Shown here: positions 26,650 through 34,877 of the stretch, in pieces
Numbering within the stretch: the stretch's first letter is position 1
Layout: every line of letters begins with the position of its first letter
NCBI GenBank assembly: GCA_045106935.1
Contig: JBGCFN010000024.1
Coordinates: forward strand, 1-64,000
Source of the DNA: UBA1858 sp045106935
GTDB taxonomy: Bacteria > Pseudomonadota > Gammaproteobacteria > UBA4575
Reading direction: 5' to 3'
DNA: 64,000 bases
Made by a program: the position numbers and the translations under genes
Notes under the pieces: model-generated
What the model was told of the DNA's origin: nothing
What the model saw: only the letters and a program-made list of their open reading frames with translations
Database searches by the model: none

Positions 26650-28902
26650 ATGGAAGCCAGTAATACCTCAGACCGAATAACCGAAGGCCAGCGCAGATGG
26701 AAGATGCGCAAAGCCATCGATATTGTGGCACGCAGAGTCGTCGAAATTGGTGGCATCAGTGTGATAGCCGCCATTGCATTAATCTTTATTTTTTTGCTTA
26801 GCGTGGTTTACCCCCTATTTGATCGGCCATCAGTTGATAGCATTGGCCAGTACCAAACGCCAGGCGCGAATGATGAAACCCTTTATTTAGCGATAGAAGA
26901 ACAGGCAGAAATTGGTTTGCGAGTAAGCCAATCTGGAGACCTAATATTTTTCAATGTGGAAAATGGGGAAGTCATAACAGAAAGCTCTTTGCCTATCGCT
27001 GAAGATAATTTAATCACTTCTTTTAAAGTAGTGAATGAGCCTAACCGTTTATTAGCTGTTGGTTTACAGTCTGGTGAGTTGCTATTTTTTCAACATCACT
27101 ATGACTTAGAATTCACAGAAACGGCGCGTATTATTCATCCAGAAATTATATATCCCTACGGTGAAGAAGCCTTCCCAGTTACGGACGGTCCGATACTGGA
27201 TTTTGCAATTGGAGACAATGACGATTCAACTGCAGTCATCGTGCGCACTGACCATGGAAAAGTGGTTTATCAGTCTTTCATTAAAGAATCCTCGTTTATT
27301 GATGACGCCACAACACTTGAATTAAGTGACAAAGATGAAATTTTAACTGTTGATCCAGTACTGGGTTTATTAGTTGATCCTGAGCAAGAATGGGCATACA
27401 TATTGACCGAAGATGGAAATCTATCAGCCTATGATATTCGCGGTGATAGTTTTGATTTGAGGGAAAAAGTGCAAGTCACAGAAGGTGATGTGCACCCGAC
27501 AATAATAAAATTTCTCACAGGAGGAATTTCACTATTAATTGGCGATAGCAGCGGTAAATTATCCCAATGGTTCCAAGTACGTAGTGATGGCGATTTAGAA
27601 TTCCGTCTAGACAAAATACGTGATACCCAAATTGATAATTCACCCGTGGTTAGCTTAGCCACCGAACAATTACGCAAAGGGGTTATTGCTGCCAGTCAGG
27701 CAGGAAAGATTAAATTGCTATACACCACCAGTGAGCGAGATTTACTGTCATTGTCCGCAAGTGACAGTGCAATCAAAACACTCGCAGTTGCTCCGCGGGC
27801 AGATATTTTTATTGCCGAAGACCGTCACAGAAATATCAAAGCTTGGCATATAGATAATCATCATCCAGAAACTTCATTGTCTGCAATATGGGGAAAGGTT
27901 TGGTATGAGGACTATGTAAAGCCAGATTATATTTGGCAGTCATCTTCAGCAAGTAGTGACTTTGAGCCTAAATACAGTTTAGTCCCACTCACATTTGGAA
28001 CATTGAAAGCAGCTTTCTACGCAATGTTGTTTGCAATGCCATTGGCAATTTGTGGTGCAATTTTTACGGCCTATTTTATGGCACCTCCAATGCGCGCCAT
28101 CGTTAAGCCATCAATTGAAATTATGGAAGCGTTACCTACAGTCATTCTAGGGTTCCTTGCTGGCTTGTGGTTGGCACCTTTTGTGGAATTACATTTGCCG
28201 GGTGTGTTTAGTATTTTTGTTCTAATGCCAATAGGGATTATTGCTTTAGCTTTAGTCTGGTGGAAACTTCCTGGTTCAGCAAAACGTTACATACCAGAAG
28301 GGTGGCAAGCCGCCGCACTAATAATACCTGTGATATTAATTGCATTGCTATGTGTCAGTGTGTCGCCATTTATTGAACGCATTTTATTTGATGGCGATAT
28401 ACGAATATGGATGAGTGAAGAGCTAGGCATTGGTTTCGATCAACGTAATGCACTAATCATTGGTATCGCAATGGGCTTTGCCGTAATTCCCACAATCTTT
28501 TCTATTGCTGAAGATGCGATCTTCAGTGTGCCGAAACATTTAACATCCGGCTCATTAGCCTTGGGCGCTACACCGTGGCAAACGCTAATACGCGTTGTAT
28601 TGTTGTCCGCCAGCCCAGGTATTTTCTCTGCTGTCATGATCGGATTTGGACGTGCGGTTGGAGAAACCATGATTGTTTTAATGGCAACAGGTAACACGCC
28701 AGTAATGGACTTTAGTATCTTCCAGGGAATGCGCACATTGTCAGCGAACGTGGCTGTCGAATTACCGGAATCTGAAGTGGATAGTACTCACTACCGAATT
28801 CTATTCTTAGCGGCATTTGTTTTATTTATTTTCACTTTCTTTTTTAATACGGTGGCAGAAATTGTACGTCAACGATTAAGAAAGAAATACAGTAGTTTAT
28901 AA
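26650..28902 (+). CDS. pstC: Phosphate ABC transporter permease PstC (long form)
   Basis: At 750 residues this is more than twice the size of E. coli PstC. A first membrane helix (about 40-60) is followed by some 370 residues of beta-rich, probably periplasmic sequence with repeated strand patterns resembling a beta-propeller (for example LLVDPEQEWAYILTEDGNLS). The permease proper starts near residue 450 (VPLTFGTLKAAFYAMLFAMP). It carries the EALPTVILGF segment and the ABC-coupling loop GSLALGATPWQTLIRVVL, then GRAVGETMIVLMATG. Long PstC forms are known in Pseudomonas-type operons; the role of the extra domain is not established here. An AGGAAATGG context sets the start. Confidence 0.92.
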   Translation: MEASNTSDRITEGQRRWKMRKAIDIVARRVVEIGGISVIAAIALIFIFLLSVVYPLFDRPSVDSIGQYQTPGANDETLYLAIEEQAEIGLRVSQSGDLIFFNVENGEVITESSLPIAEDNLITSFKVVNEPNRLLAVGLQSGELLFFQHHYDLEFTETARIIHPEIIYPYGEEAFPVTDGPILDFAIGDNDDSTAVIVRTDHGKVVYQSFIKESSFIDDATTLELSDKDEILTVDPVLGLLVDPEQEWAYILTEDGNLSAYDIRGDSFDLREKVQVTEGDVHPTIIKFLTGGISLLIGDSSGKLSQWFQVRSDGDLEFRLDKIRDTQIDNSPVVSLATEQLRKGVIAASQAGKIKLLYTTSERDLLSLSASDSAIKTLAVAPRADIFIAEDRHRNIKAWHIDNHHPETSLSAIWGKVWYEDYVKPDYIWQSSSASSDFEPKYSLVPLTFGTLKAAFYAMLFAMPLAICGAIFTAYFMAPPMRAIVKPSIEIMEALPTVILGFLAGLWLAPFVELHLPGVFSIFVLMPIGIIALALVWWKLPGSAKRYIPEGWQAAALIIPVILIALLCVSVSPFIERILFDGDIRIWMSEELGIGFDQRNALIIGIAMGFAVIPTIFSIAEDAIFSVPKHLTSGSLALGATPWQTLIRVVLLSASPGIFSAVMIGFGRAVGETMIVLMATGNTPVMDFSIFQGMRTLSANVAVELPESEVDSTHYRILFLAAFVLFIFTFFFNTVAEIVRQRLRKKYSSL

Positions 28903-28907
28903 CCACG

Positions 28908-30572
28908 ATGAATACAGAAAAGCTAGGTTTCTTTAAAAGCGGTACACCATGGGTTTGGTTAAACGCAGGTGCTGTTTCTATCAGCATGATCATGGTGGTG
29001 GGATTATTGATTTTGATCGCGGTCAGAGGTCTTGGGCATTTTTGGCCAAAGACAATCTGGGAAATCGATTACCTTGAAGGTGATAAGCAAGTTGTCTTAT
29101 TGGGTGAACGTGCAAAAACTGAAATAGTGCCCGCTAAGCAATTAGTTGCGTCAGGACTGCATTTAGATTTTGAGGAGGAGTTTGTAGAAAGAACTTTGCT
29201 TAAGGTCGGAAACCGAGACATGTATGGAGTTGATTTTAAACTCATCGTCAAGCCAGCAGAGGTTGAAGTACGCAAGCCAGTGGATGCTATAGTTTTTGAG
29301 CGAACACAGTGGGGTAATTTCTATGGGTTTCTACAATCGATCAATGAAAATGGCGAAAAGCTAGCGATTAAGCCAGAGACATTATGGGATGAGCTACAAG
29401 AGCGATTAAAGCGCGTTGATAATTTACGTGGTGAGATTCATGAGATCGAGAAATATGATATTGGAAAAATCAATTATAAGATTGAAAAGTTACGCTTAAG
29501 AGAACGCCGCATCGAATTAAGTGGTGTTGAAGACGCAGAAGGCATTGCAGAGATTGTAGCTCAGCGCAAAGTATTAGATGACGAATATGAAGTACTAAAA
29601 GACAAGTTAGGAAAATTATATAAAGCAATTGCGCGTGATCAAGCGTTAATGACCATTCAGAATGGCCAGGAAAAGTTAATTAAACTGGCTGATATAATTA
29701 AAGCAACAAAACCTAACGCAATGGGTGTGGGGACAAAGTTAGTCCATTATTTTATTAATCTTAAAAACTTTGTCAGTGATGATCCGCGTGAAGCCAATAC
29801 CGAAGGAGGCATTTTCCCAGCAATATTCGGTACTGTGATGATGGTGCTACTGATGTCAGTCATTGTCACACCTTTCGGTGTGGTAGCAGCAATTTATCTT
29901 CGCGAATATGCAAAACAGGGGTTCGTTACACGATTAGTTAGAATTTCAGTTAACAATTTAGCCGGTGTGCCCTCCATTGTTTATGGCGTATTTGGTTTAG
30001 GTTTTTTTGTGTATTTTCTCGGTGGGAATATTGATCAATTATTTTATCCAGAAGCATTACCATCCCCAACATTCGGATCAGGCGGGCTACTATGGGCGTC
30101 ATTGACGCTGGCTTTGCTTACCGTTCCGGTGGTAATTGTGGCGACTGAAGAAGGTTTGGCAAGAATTCCACGATCCGTGAGAGAAGGGTCATTAGCATTA
30201 GGTGCCACAAAAGCAGAAACACTGTGGCGTACCGTGCTTCCAATGGCGAGCCCCGCAATGATGACAGGATTAATATTAGCTGTTGCACGTGCCGCCGGTG
30301 AGGTTGCACCATTAATGTTGGTAGGGGCTGTTAAATTAGCACCTTCTCTTCCGCTAGACTTAAATGCGCCCTTCTTGCATCTAGAACGAAAATTTATGCA
30401 TTTAGGTTTTCATATTTATGATGTTGGTTTTCAAAGCCCCAATGTAGAAGCTGCACGTCCATTAGTTTATGCCACTGCACTCATTTTAGTGGTGGTAATT
30501 ATATTGCTGAATTTGTCAGCTATCTATATTCGAAATCATTTGCGAGAAAAATATCGCACAATGGAACACTGA
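28908..30572 (+). CDS. pstA: Phosphate ABC transporter permease PstA (long form)
   Basis: 554 residues, against about 300 in E. coli. After the first membrane helix (about 20-45) comes an extra region of about 240 residues, of the kind called DUF3333. It includes a charged, probably coiled-coil stretch (roughly 155-235; LQERLKRVDNLRGEIHEIEK). The permease domain follows from about residue 295 (GTVMMVLLMSVIVTPFGVVA) with the coupling loop GSLALGATKAETLWRTVLP and ARAAGEVAPLMLVGAVK. It starts five bases after pstC. PstC and PstA form the transmembrane pore. Confidence 0.93.
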   Translation: MNTEKLGFFKSGTPWVWLNAGAVSISMIMVVGLLILIAVRGLGHFWPKTIWEIDYLEGDKQVVLLGERAKTEIVPAKQLVASGLHLDFEEEFVERTLLKVGNRDMYGVDFKLIVKPAEVEVRKPVDAIVFERTQWGNFYGFLQSINENGEKLAIKPETLWDELQERLKRVDNLRGEIHEIEKYDIGKINYKIEKLRLRERRIELSGVEDAEGIAEIVAQRKVLDDEYEVLKDKLGKLYKAIARDQALMTIQNGQEKLIKLADIIKATKPNAMGVGTKLVHYFINLKNFVSDDPREANTEGGIFPAIFGTVMMVLLMSVIVTPFGVVAAIYLREYAKQGFVTRLVRISVNNLAGVPSIVYGVFGLGFFVYFLGGNIDQLFYPEALPSPTFGSGGLLWASLTLALLTVPVVIVATEEGLARIPRSVREGSLALGATKAETLWRTVLPMASPAMMTGLILAVARAAGEVAPLMLVGAVKLAPSLPLDLNAPFLHLERKFMHLGFHIYDVGFQSPNVEAARPLVYATALILVVVIILLNLSAIYIRNHLREKYRTMEH

Positions 30573-30618
30573 ATAAAATTTTAAAATGTCAGTAATGTTA
30601 AGTAAGAGCAGATAATTT

Positions 30619-31440
30619 ATGACTATTGATACCCCAGTATCCGATCAAGTTTTCCATGGGAAGGAATCTAAAAAGATCGAAGACGAAGAAATTTGTATGC
30701 AATGCAATGACTTTTCACTTTTTTATGGAGAGAAGCAGGCATTGTTTGATATTACGATGAACATTCCCTCAAAACGCGTGACGGCTTTTATTGGCCCAAG
30801 TGGTTGTGGTAAATCAACACTTTTGCGCTGTATGAATCGAATGAACGACCTAATTGACAGTGTCACCCTGAAAGGTGAATTGTTGTTAAGAGGCGAAGAT
30901 GTTTATGACAGAAGTGTCAACGTGACTGATTTGCGCAGAAGAGTTGGTATGGTTTTCCAAAAACCCAATCCATTTCCAAAATCCATTTTTGAAAATGTGG
31001 CTTATGGGTTACGTCTACAAGGTGTCTCAAATAAAAGAGAAATTGAAGATCGTGTTGAATGGTCATTAAAACGTGCAGCACTGTGGGATGAAGTTGGCAA
31101 TCGTTTACAAGAAAATGCTTTTGCTCTTTCGGGCGGACAACAACAGCGATTAGTGATTGCCAGAGCAATCGCAATTCAACCTGAAGTGTTACTGCTAGAT
31201 GAACCAGCGTCTGCATTGGATCCAATTTCTACATTAAAAATTGAAGAACTGATTTTTGAGCTTAAGTCACAGTATACAGTAGTGATTGTGACTCATAATA
31301 TGCAGCAGGCTGCACGAGTATCAGATTACACAGCATTTCTATATCTAGGTGAGCTTATTGAATTTGATGCTACAGATCGCTTGTTTACTAATCCTAGTGA
31401 AAAGAAAACTGAAGATTACATCACTGGGCGTTATGGATAA
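30619..31440 (+). CDS. pstB: Phosphate ABC transporter ATP-binding protein PstB
   Basis: The cytoplasmic ATPase of the Pst transporter, 273 residues. Walker A is GPSGCGKST at 59-67, followed by the PstB hallmark LLRCMNRMNDL. The signature is LSGGQQQRL near 170, Walker B is LLLDEPASALDP and the switch histidine is in VTHNMQQAARVSDY. It ends in the family's TEDYITGRYG. An N-terminal extension of about 25 residues precedes the domain. It also takes part in signalling to PhoR through PhoU. Confidence 0.96.
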   Translation: MTIDTPVSDQVFHGKESKKIEDEEICMQCNDFSLFYGEKQALFDITMNIPSKRVTAFIGPSGCGKSTLLRCMNRMNDLIDSVTLKGELLLRGEDVYDRSVNVTDLRRRVGMVFQKPNPFPKSIFENVAYGLRLQGVSNKREIEDRVEWSLKRAALWDEVGNRLQENAFALSGGQQQRLVIARAIAIQPEVLLLDEPASALDPISTLKIEELIFELKSQYTVVIVTHNMQQAARVSDYTAFLYLGELIEFDATDRLFTNPSEKKTEDYITGRYG

Positions 31441-31464
31441 GCGGTGGAAATGAATTTATTAAAC

Positions 31465-31495
31465 GTATATACAAAGCATGCAAATGTATATACAA
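31465..31495 (+). repeat. Paired palindromic GTATATAC elements between pstB and phoU
   Basis: GTATATACAA occurs twice (31465-31474 and 31486-31495), 21 bases apart, and each GTATATAC is itself a palindrome. Between them sits another palindrome, GCATGC (31476-31481). The two arms can pair as an eight-base RNA stem, or they may be two binding sites on the same face of the helix. No promoter was recognised around them. Confidence 0.6.
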
Positions 31496-31527
31496 TACAA
31501 CTATTACAATAGTAGGATTTAACTGTT

Positions 31528-32247
31528 ATGTCTATACAGAATGTTGGGCAACATATACTTCATCAGTTTGATGAAGACTTAGAATCAACCCGCAACAAGG
31601 TATTAACCATGGGTGGGCTTGTCGAAAAGCAAGTTGAGAATAGCCTTCTCGCATTGGTTAATTCAGATAGTAGCTTAGCTGAGCAAGTTGCGACGAATGA
31701 TTATCAAGTTAATTCCATGGAAGTGGCTATTGATGAAGAATGTAATCACATCATTGCTTTACGTCAGCCGGCGGCAGGTGACTTACGTTTAGTCGTTGCC
31801 ATTATTAAAACGATTACTGATCTCGAAAGAATTGGTGATGAGGCAGAAAAAATTGGCCGCTATGCCGTTGACCTTGCGACAGAAGAACGAAATGAAATGT
31901 TTTTCTCAGAACTCAAGTTGCTGGGTGATCAGGTGAAAACAATTTTGAGAGAGTCATTAGATGCTTTTGCACGCATGGATGTCGCTAGTGCTTTTGAAAC
32001 GGCTGCGACAGATAAAGCCATTAATAAAGAATATGACGTCATCATGCGTAAGCTGGTCAAATCAATGTCTGAAGATCGTGCATCAGTTGAGCGAGGTCTA
32101 AAAGTCATGTGGTGTGCACGCGCATTAGAGCGTATTGGTGATCATGCAAAGAATATATGTGAGTACGTAATCTTTACTGTTGAAGGTAAAGATGTGCGCC
32201 ATACTAGTTTTAAGCAAGCATTGGATGAGTTTAAGAGTAAACCTTAA
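31528..32247 (+). CDS. phoU: Phosphate signalling protein PhoU
   Basis: PhoU, 239 residues, is a cytoplasmic two-lobe helical protein that links the Pst transporter to PhoR and represses the Pho response when phosphate is plentiful. The two metal-binding lobes show ITDLERIGDEAEKIGRYA near residue 95 and ALERIGDHAKNICEYVIF near 197. It is the last gene of the pst unit and is followed by a strong terminator. The 87-base gap after pstB holds the GTATATAC repeats. Confidence 0.95.
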   Translation: MSIQNVGQHILHQFDEDLESTRNKVLTMGGLVEKQVENSLLALVNSDSSLAEQVATNDYQVNSMEVAIDEECNHIIALRQPAAGDLRLVVAIIKTITDLERIGDEAEKIGRYAVDLATEERNEMFFSELKLLGDQVKTILRESLDAFARMDVASAFETAATDKAINKEYDVIMRKLVKSMSEDRASVERGLKVMWCARALERIGDHAKNICEYVIFTVEGKDVRHTSFKQALDEFKSKP

Positions 32248-32276
32248 TTTGCTAGCTATAAAAAGTGAACAGGCAT

Positions 32277-32307
32277 AAAAAAAGCCCCGCGAAGCGGGGC
32301 TTTTTTT
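32277..32307. terminator. Bidirectional terminator between phoU and the 26-residue gene
   Basis: A ten-base stem AAAGCCCCGC / GCGGGGCTTT with a GAA loop, with T runs on both strands. It ends the phoU transcript from the left and the leftward transcript of the small gene at 32324-32404 from the right. Confidence 0.95.
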
Positions 32308-32323
32308 ATTAATATTTTATCTA

Positions 32324-32404
32324 TTAGACAAATACAAATGCCATCACAAGTGCAATTACGACAACAGCAACACCGACTAATAGTGCAGGAACATCATAGT
32401 TCAT
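32324..32404 (-). CDS. 26-residue single-helix membrane peptide
   Basis: A tiny gene encoding a 26-residue peptide: a short polar head (MNYDVPALLVG) and a hydrophobic run of about 18 residues rich in Val, Ala and Ile, ending FVFV. It has a GGAG Shine-Dalgarno five bases before the ATG, a TATAAT promoter upstream and a strong terminator 17 bases after the stop, so it has all the parts of an expressed gene. It would lie in the inner membrane as one helix. I know of no family for it. It may act with the Pst/PhoU system next door or with the two unknown genes upstream on the same strand. Confidence 0.6.
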   Translation of the reverse strand: MNYDVPALLVGVAVVVIALVMAFVFV

Positions 32405-32454
32405 TGGAACTCCAGTAAATTTATTATAGTAAGCAGCTAAGAACTGTGACAGAG

Positions 32455-32483
32455 ATTATATTGGCTAAGTGAGATCCGTACAA
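32455..32483 (-). promoter_or_regulatory. Promoter of the 26-residue gene
   Basis: On the minus strand a perfect TATAAT (32460-32455) lies 17 bases from TTGTAC (32483-32478). A second TATAAT occurs at 32428-32423 with a poor -35. Either would start transcription upstream of the ATG at 32404. The spacing and perfect -10 make the first one the better choice. Confidence 0.55.
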
Positions 32484-32527
32484 TAGTTATGCGCAATACT
32501 CTGATAATAATCTAACTATTTGAATAA

Positions 32528-33322
32528 TCAGCCATTTTTGAAGCGTGCTGGCTTGATATCCAAATTCTCCACAAATTGACGTGTGACACCTAGCTTTTCA
32601 GCTGTCATTACACGGATTGCGGTTAGTGTGTACTCAGGGTATTCGTCCGCTAAAAAACTGGCGACTTCGTAGCATTTAGCCTCGAGGTTCTTGTCTTCCA
32701 ACCCAGCTTCTTCAGCAAGCTTCTTAATCACCACATTCTCAGTTTGTGTGTCATTAGTATTATTAGTTGCGCGTCGCTCTAAAGGCTTATCTGTAGTTTT
32801 AGCTGTCGCAGCCTTAGCGGGCTTGGCTTTTTTGCGTGGAGTGGGTTGCGTTGTTGGTTTATTCGCTTTAGCAGCTACCGGTTTTTTACTTGGTGCCGGC
32901 TTAGGCTTTGCTTTAGGTACGGCTTGAATAATGGCACTTTGAGAAGCAGTCTCTTCGATGCTAGAAACTTTCCACAAGTGTTCCATTATTTGTATCGCAC
33001 TTAATGTGGCTGTCGCAGTCAATCCTTTTGGAATCGCTGCAAGCACAATCTTTAGGTGGATCAACATAGATAAACGATGCCATTGGGCAGAGTCTACTTT
33101 CGCTTTTCTAAAATTTGTCTGTAGTACTTTAATGTCGTTGAGATCACCATCAATGTCATCAATTTCACTTTCAACAAGATTCTCAATTTTAGCTAGTATT
33201 TGGTGCAAATCTGCATGACTTGTTTGGTCATGCTGGCGAAATTCGTCAAATCGCACTGCCCAATCGATAGAATATAATTCTTGAGTTAGTGGGCTAGTTT
33301 CCATGCTTGTTTTCTCTTCCAT
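32528..33322 (-). CDS. Unknown protein with Lys/Pro/Ala-rich linker, paralogue of the upstream gene
   Basis: 264 residues, no signal peptide or membrane segment. It has a helical N-terminal domain (about 15-130), then a linker of roughly 65 residues rich in Lys, Pro and Ala (150-200) that could touch nucleic acid or polyphosphate. The C-terminal helical domain of about 55 residues has the pattern YPEYTLTAIRVMTAEKLGV...LDIKP. The same C-terminal pattern ends the next gene upstream, so the two are related. It starts 11 bases after that gene and is co-transcribed. I do not recognise the family. Confidence 0.7.
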   Translation of the reverse strand: MEEKTSMETSPLTQELYSIDWAVRFDEFRQHDQTSHADLHQILAKIENLVESEIDDIDGDLNDIKVLQTNFRKAKVDSAQWHRLSMLIHLKIVLAAIPKGLTATATLSAIQIMEHLWKVSSIEETASQSAIIQAVPKAKPKPAPSKKPVAAKANKPTTQPTPRKKAKPAKAATAKTTDKPLERRATNNTNDTQTENVVIKKLAEEAGLEDKNLEAKCYEVASFLADEYPEYTLTAIRVMTAEKLGVTRQFVENLDIKPARFKNG

Positions 33323-33333
33323 AATTTTAATTA

Positions 33334-33903
33334 TTATTCAGGACGAATATCTAAATCGTCGAGACGTTGCTTACTAACGTTAAGTTTGTTTGAAAGTAAC
33401 AAGCGCAAGGCATTAATAGTGCAATGCGGATATTTTTTCTTAAGTGCATTCATGGCAGCACTATAAGTTTCAATTTCAAGTTCGTCGTTGCTGGCTTTGT
33501 CTAATATTTCTTCGACAGATTTCTGGTCTTTTAATAGTTGTTCGCGGTCTTGGGCGAAGTAACCTTGCCAACGAAAATCAGCCAATAAAAATCCAAGTAG
33601 AATCGTCGTTGCTTGATCGCCGCTATCTAATGCAGAACGTAAAGTAAATGATTGCAGTAAACTGTTCCCTGCGTACCAAGCGCTAGAGCCTTCCTTAATT
33701 GAATCAAGACGAGCTTGTAATGCATTAATTTCAGTTGGCAAGCCTTCATCTTTTAAAATATGATGCGCCCATCTATCCACTTCTTTGAGACTAGTGTTCA
33801 ACGTGTCTGTACTAGGATCTGTGGTGTTCTCCACTTGTTTCAGAGTGGCGAGAGGATCCGAGTCTTTAATATTTGGCCAATTAACTTGTGAGCTAGACCC
33901 CAT
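33334..33903 (-). CDS. Unknown protein, short paralogue of the 32.5-33.3 kb gene
   Basis: 189 residues, soluble and mostly helical. It ends in YPHCTINALRLLLSNKLNVS...DDLDIRP, which matches the C-terminal domain of its neighbour at the YP, T, A-R, KL-V and LDI-P positions, but it lacks the Lys/Pro-rich linker. It is the first gene of a leftward pair. The region between it and the OmpA-like gene (about 208 bases) must carry its promoter. Function unknown. Confidence 0.7.
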   Translation of the reverse strand: MGSSSQVNWPNIKDSDPLATLKQVENTTDPSTDTLNTSLKEVDRWAHHILKDEGLPTEINALQARLDSIKEGSSAWYAGNSLLQSFTLRSALDSGDQATTILLGFLLADFRWQGYFAQDREQLLKDQKSVEEILDKASNDELEIETYSAAMNALKKKYPHCTINALRLLLSNKLNVSKQRLDDLDIRPE

Positions 33904-34111
33904 TTAAATTCCCTAAGATTTTTGATTCGAACATTTATACAGGAATTGTAAATTTAAAAATGTGATTAGTAGAGCGTGCTCAGCATTTTTAAGATATAGC
34001 TAAATGTTCGGCCGATATATGGTTAAAATTCAGAGCTTTATGGTAGCGAACTTTTTGCCAGTGTTTGTTTCTAAGTAACAGTTCACAAAAAATATAAATG
34101 AGGATTAACAG

Positions 34112-34789
34112 ATGAGATTAAAACGGATTATCAATTTCGCTATGACAGCAAGCTTTGCATTCGCGTTAGCGGCGTGTACTACAATCAATCCTTACACGGG
34201 AGAAGAGCAAACAAGTAAAGTAGTTAAAGGTGCAGGAATTGGTGCCGCCGCCGGTGCAGTCGTCGGGTTAATCAGTGGTGATAATGGACGCGAAAGAAGG
34301 AAGAGAGCCTTAATTGGTGCGGGTCTGGGTGCCATTGCGGGAGGCGGTGTTGGTTATTACATGGACGTACAAGAAGCAAAACTACGTCAAAAATTAGCAG
34401 GCACAGGTGTCAGTGTGACGCGTGATGGAGATAACATTATTCTAAATATGCCTAGCAATATAACCTTTGCAGTGGATAGCGCAAATGTCAGCAGTGATTT
34501 CTATCAAGTCCTTGATTCTGTGACAATTGTAGTCACGGAATATGATAAAACTTTAATTGAAGTCATGGGGCATACAGATAGCACAGGTTCTGAGCAACAT
34601 AATCAGCAACTTTCTGAAAGAAGAGCGCAAAGTGTGACACAGTACTTCGTGAGTCGAGAGATCAATCCAGGACGATTACAAGATTATGGCTATGGAGAGA
34701 ATTATCCCGTGGTGAGTAATGATACTGATCAGGGCAGAGCGCAAAATCGCCGTGTCGAAATTGCCTTAGTTCCAATTACAAGTAGTTAA
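34112..34789 (+). CDS. OmpA-family lipoprotein with glycine-zipper segment
   Basis: 225 residues with a lipoprotein signal peptide whose lipobox is LAAC near residue 22. Residues 40-85 hold two glycine-rich hydrophobic segments of the glycine-zipper type (GAGIGAAAGAVVGLISG and GAGLGAIAGGGVGYYMD). The C-terminal OmpA domain (about 105-222) has the peptidoglycan-binding landmarks GHTDSTGSEQHNQQLSERRA and GYGENYPV...RAQNRRVEI. It resembles YiaD-type proteins that tie the outer membrane to the wall. It has a GAGGA Shine-Dalgarno and stands alone, followed by a terminator. Confidence 0.9.
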   Translation: MRLKRIINFAMTASFAFALAACTTINPYTGEEQTSKVVKGAGIGAAAGAVVGLISGDNGRERRKRALIGAGLGAIAGGGVGYYMDVQEAKLRQKLAGTGVSVTRDGDNIILNMPSNITFAVDSANVSSDFYQVLDSVTIVVTEYDKTLIEVMGHTDSTGSEQHNQQLSERRAQSVTQYFVSREINPGRLQDYGYGENYPVVSNDTDQGRAQNRRVEIALVPITSS

Positions 34790-34810
34790 CTACTTCTCAA
34801 TTTTTAGAAT

Positions 34811-34845
34811 CAAAAGGCCCTGGCAATTGTCAGGGCCTTTTGTTT
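34811..34845 (+). terminator. Terminator after the OmpA-like lipoprotein
   Basis: A 12-base perfect stem CAAAAGGCCCTG / CAGGGCCTTTTG (34811-34822 and 34831-34842) with an eight-base loop is followed by TTT. Strong hairpin with a modest T run; it separates the lipoprotein gene from gmk. Confidence 0.85.
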
Positions 34846-34877
34846 GAATAATGGTTTATATGACTATTTCATAAATT

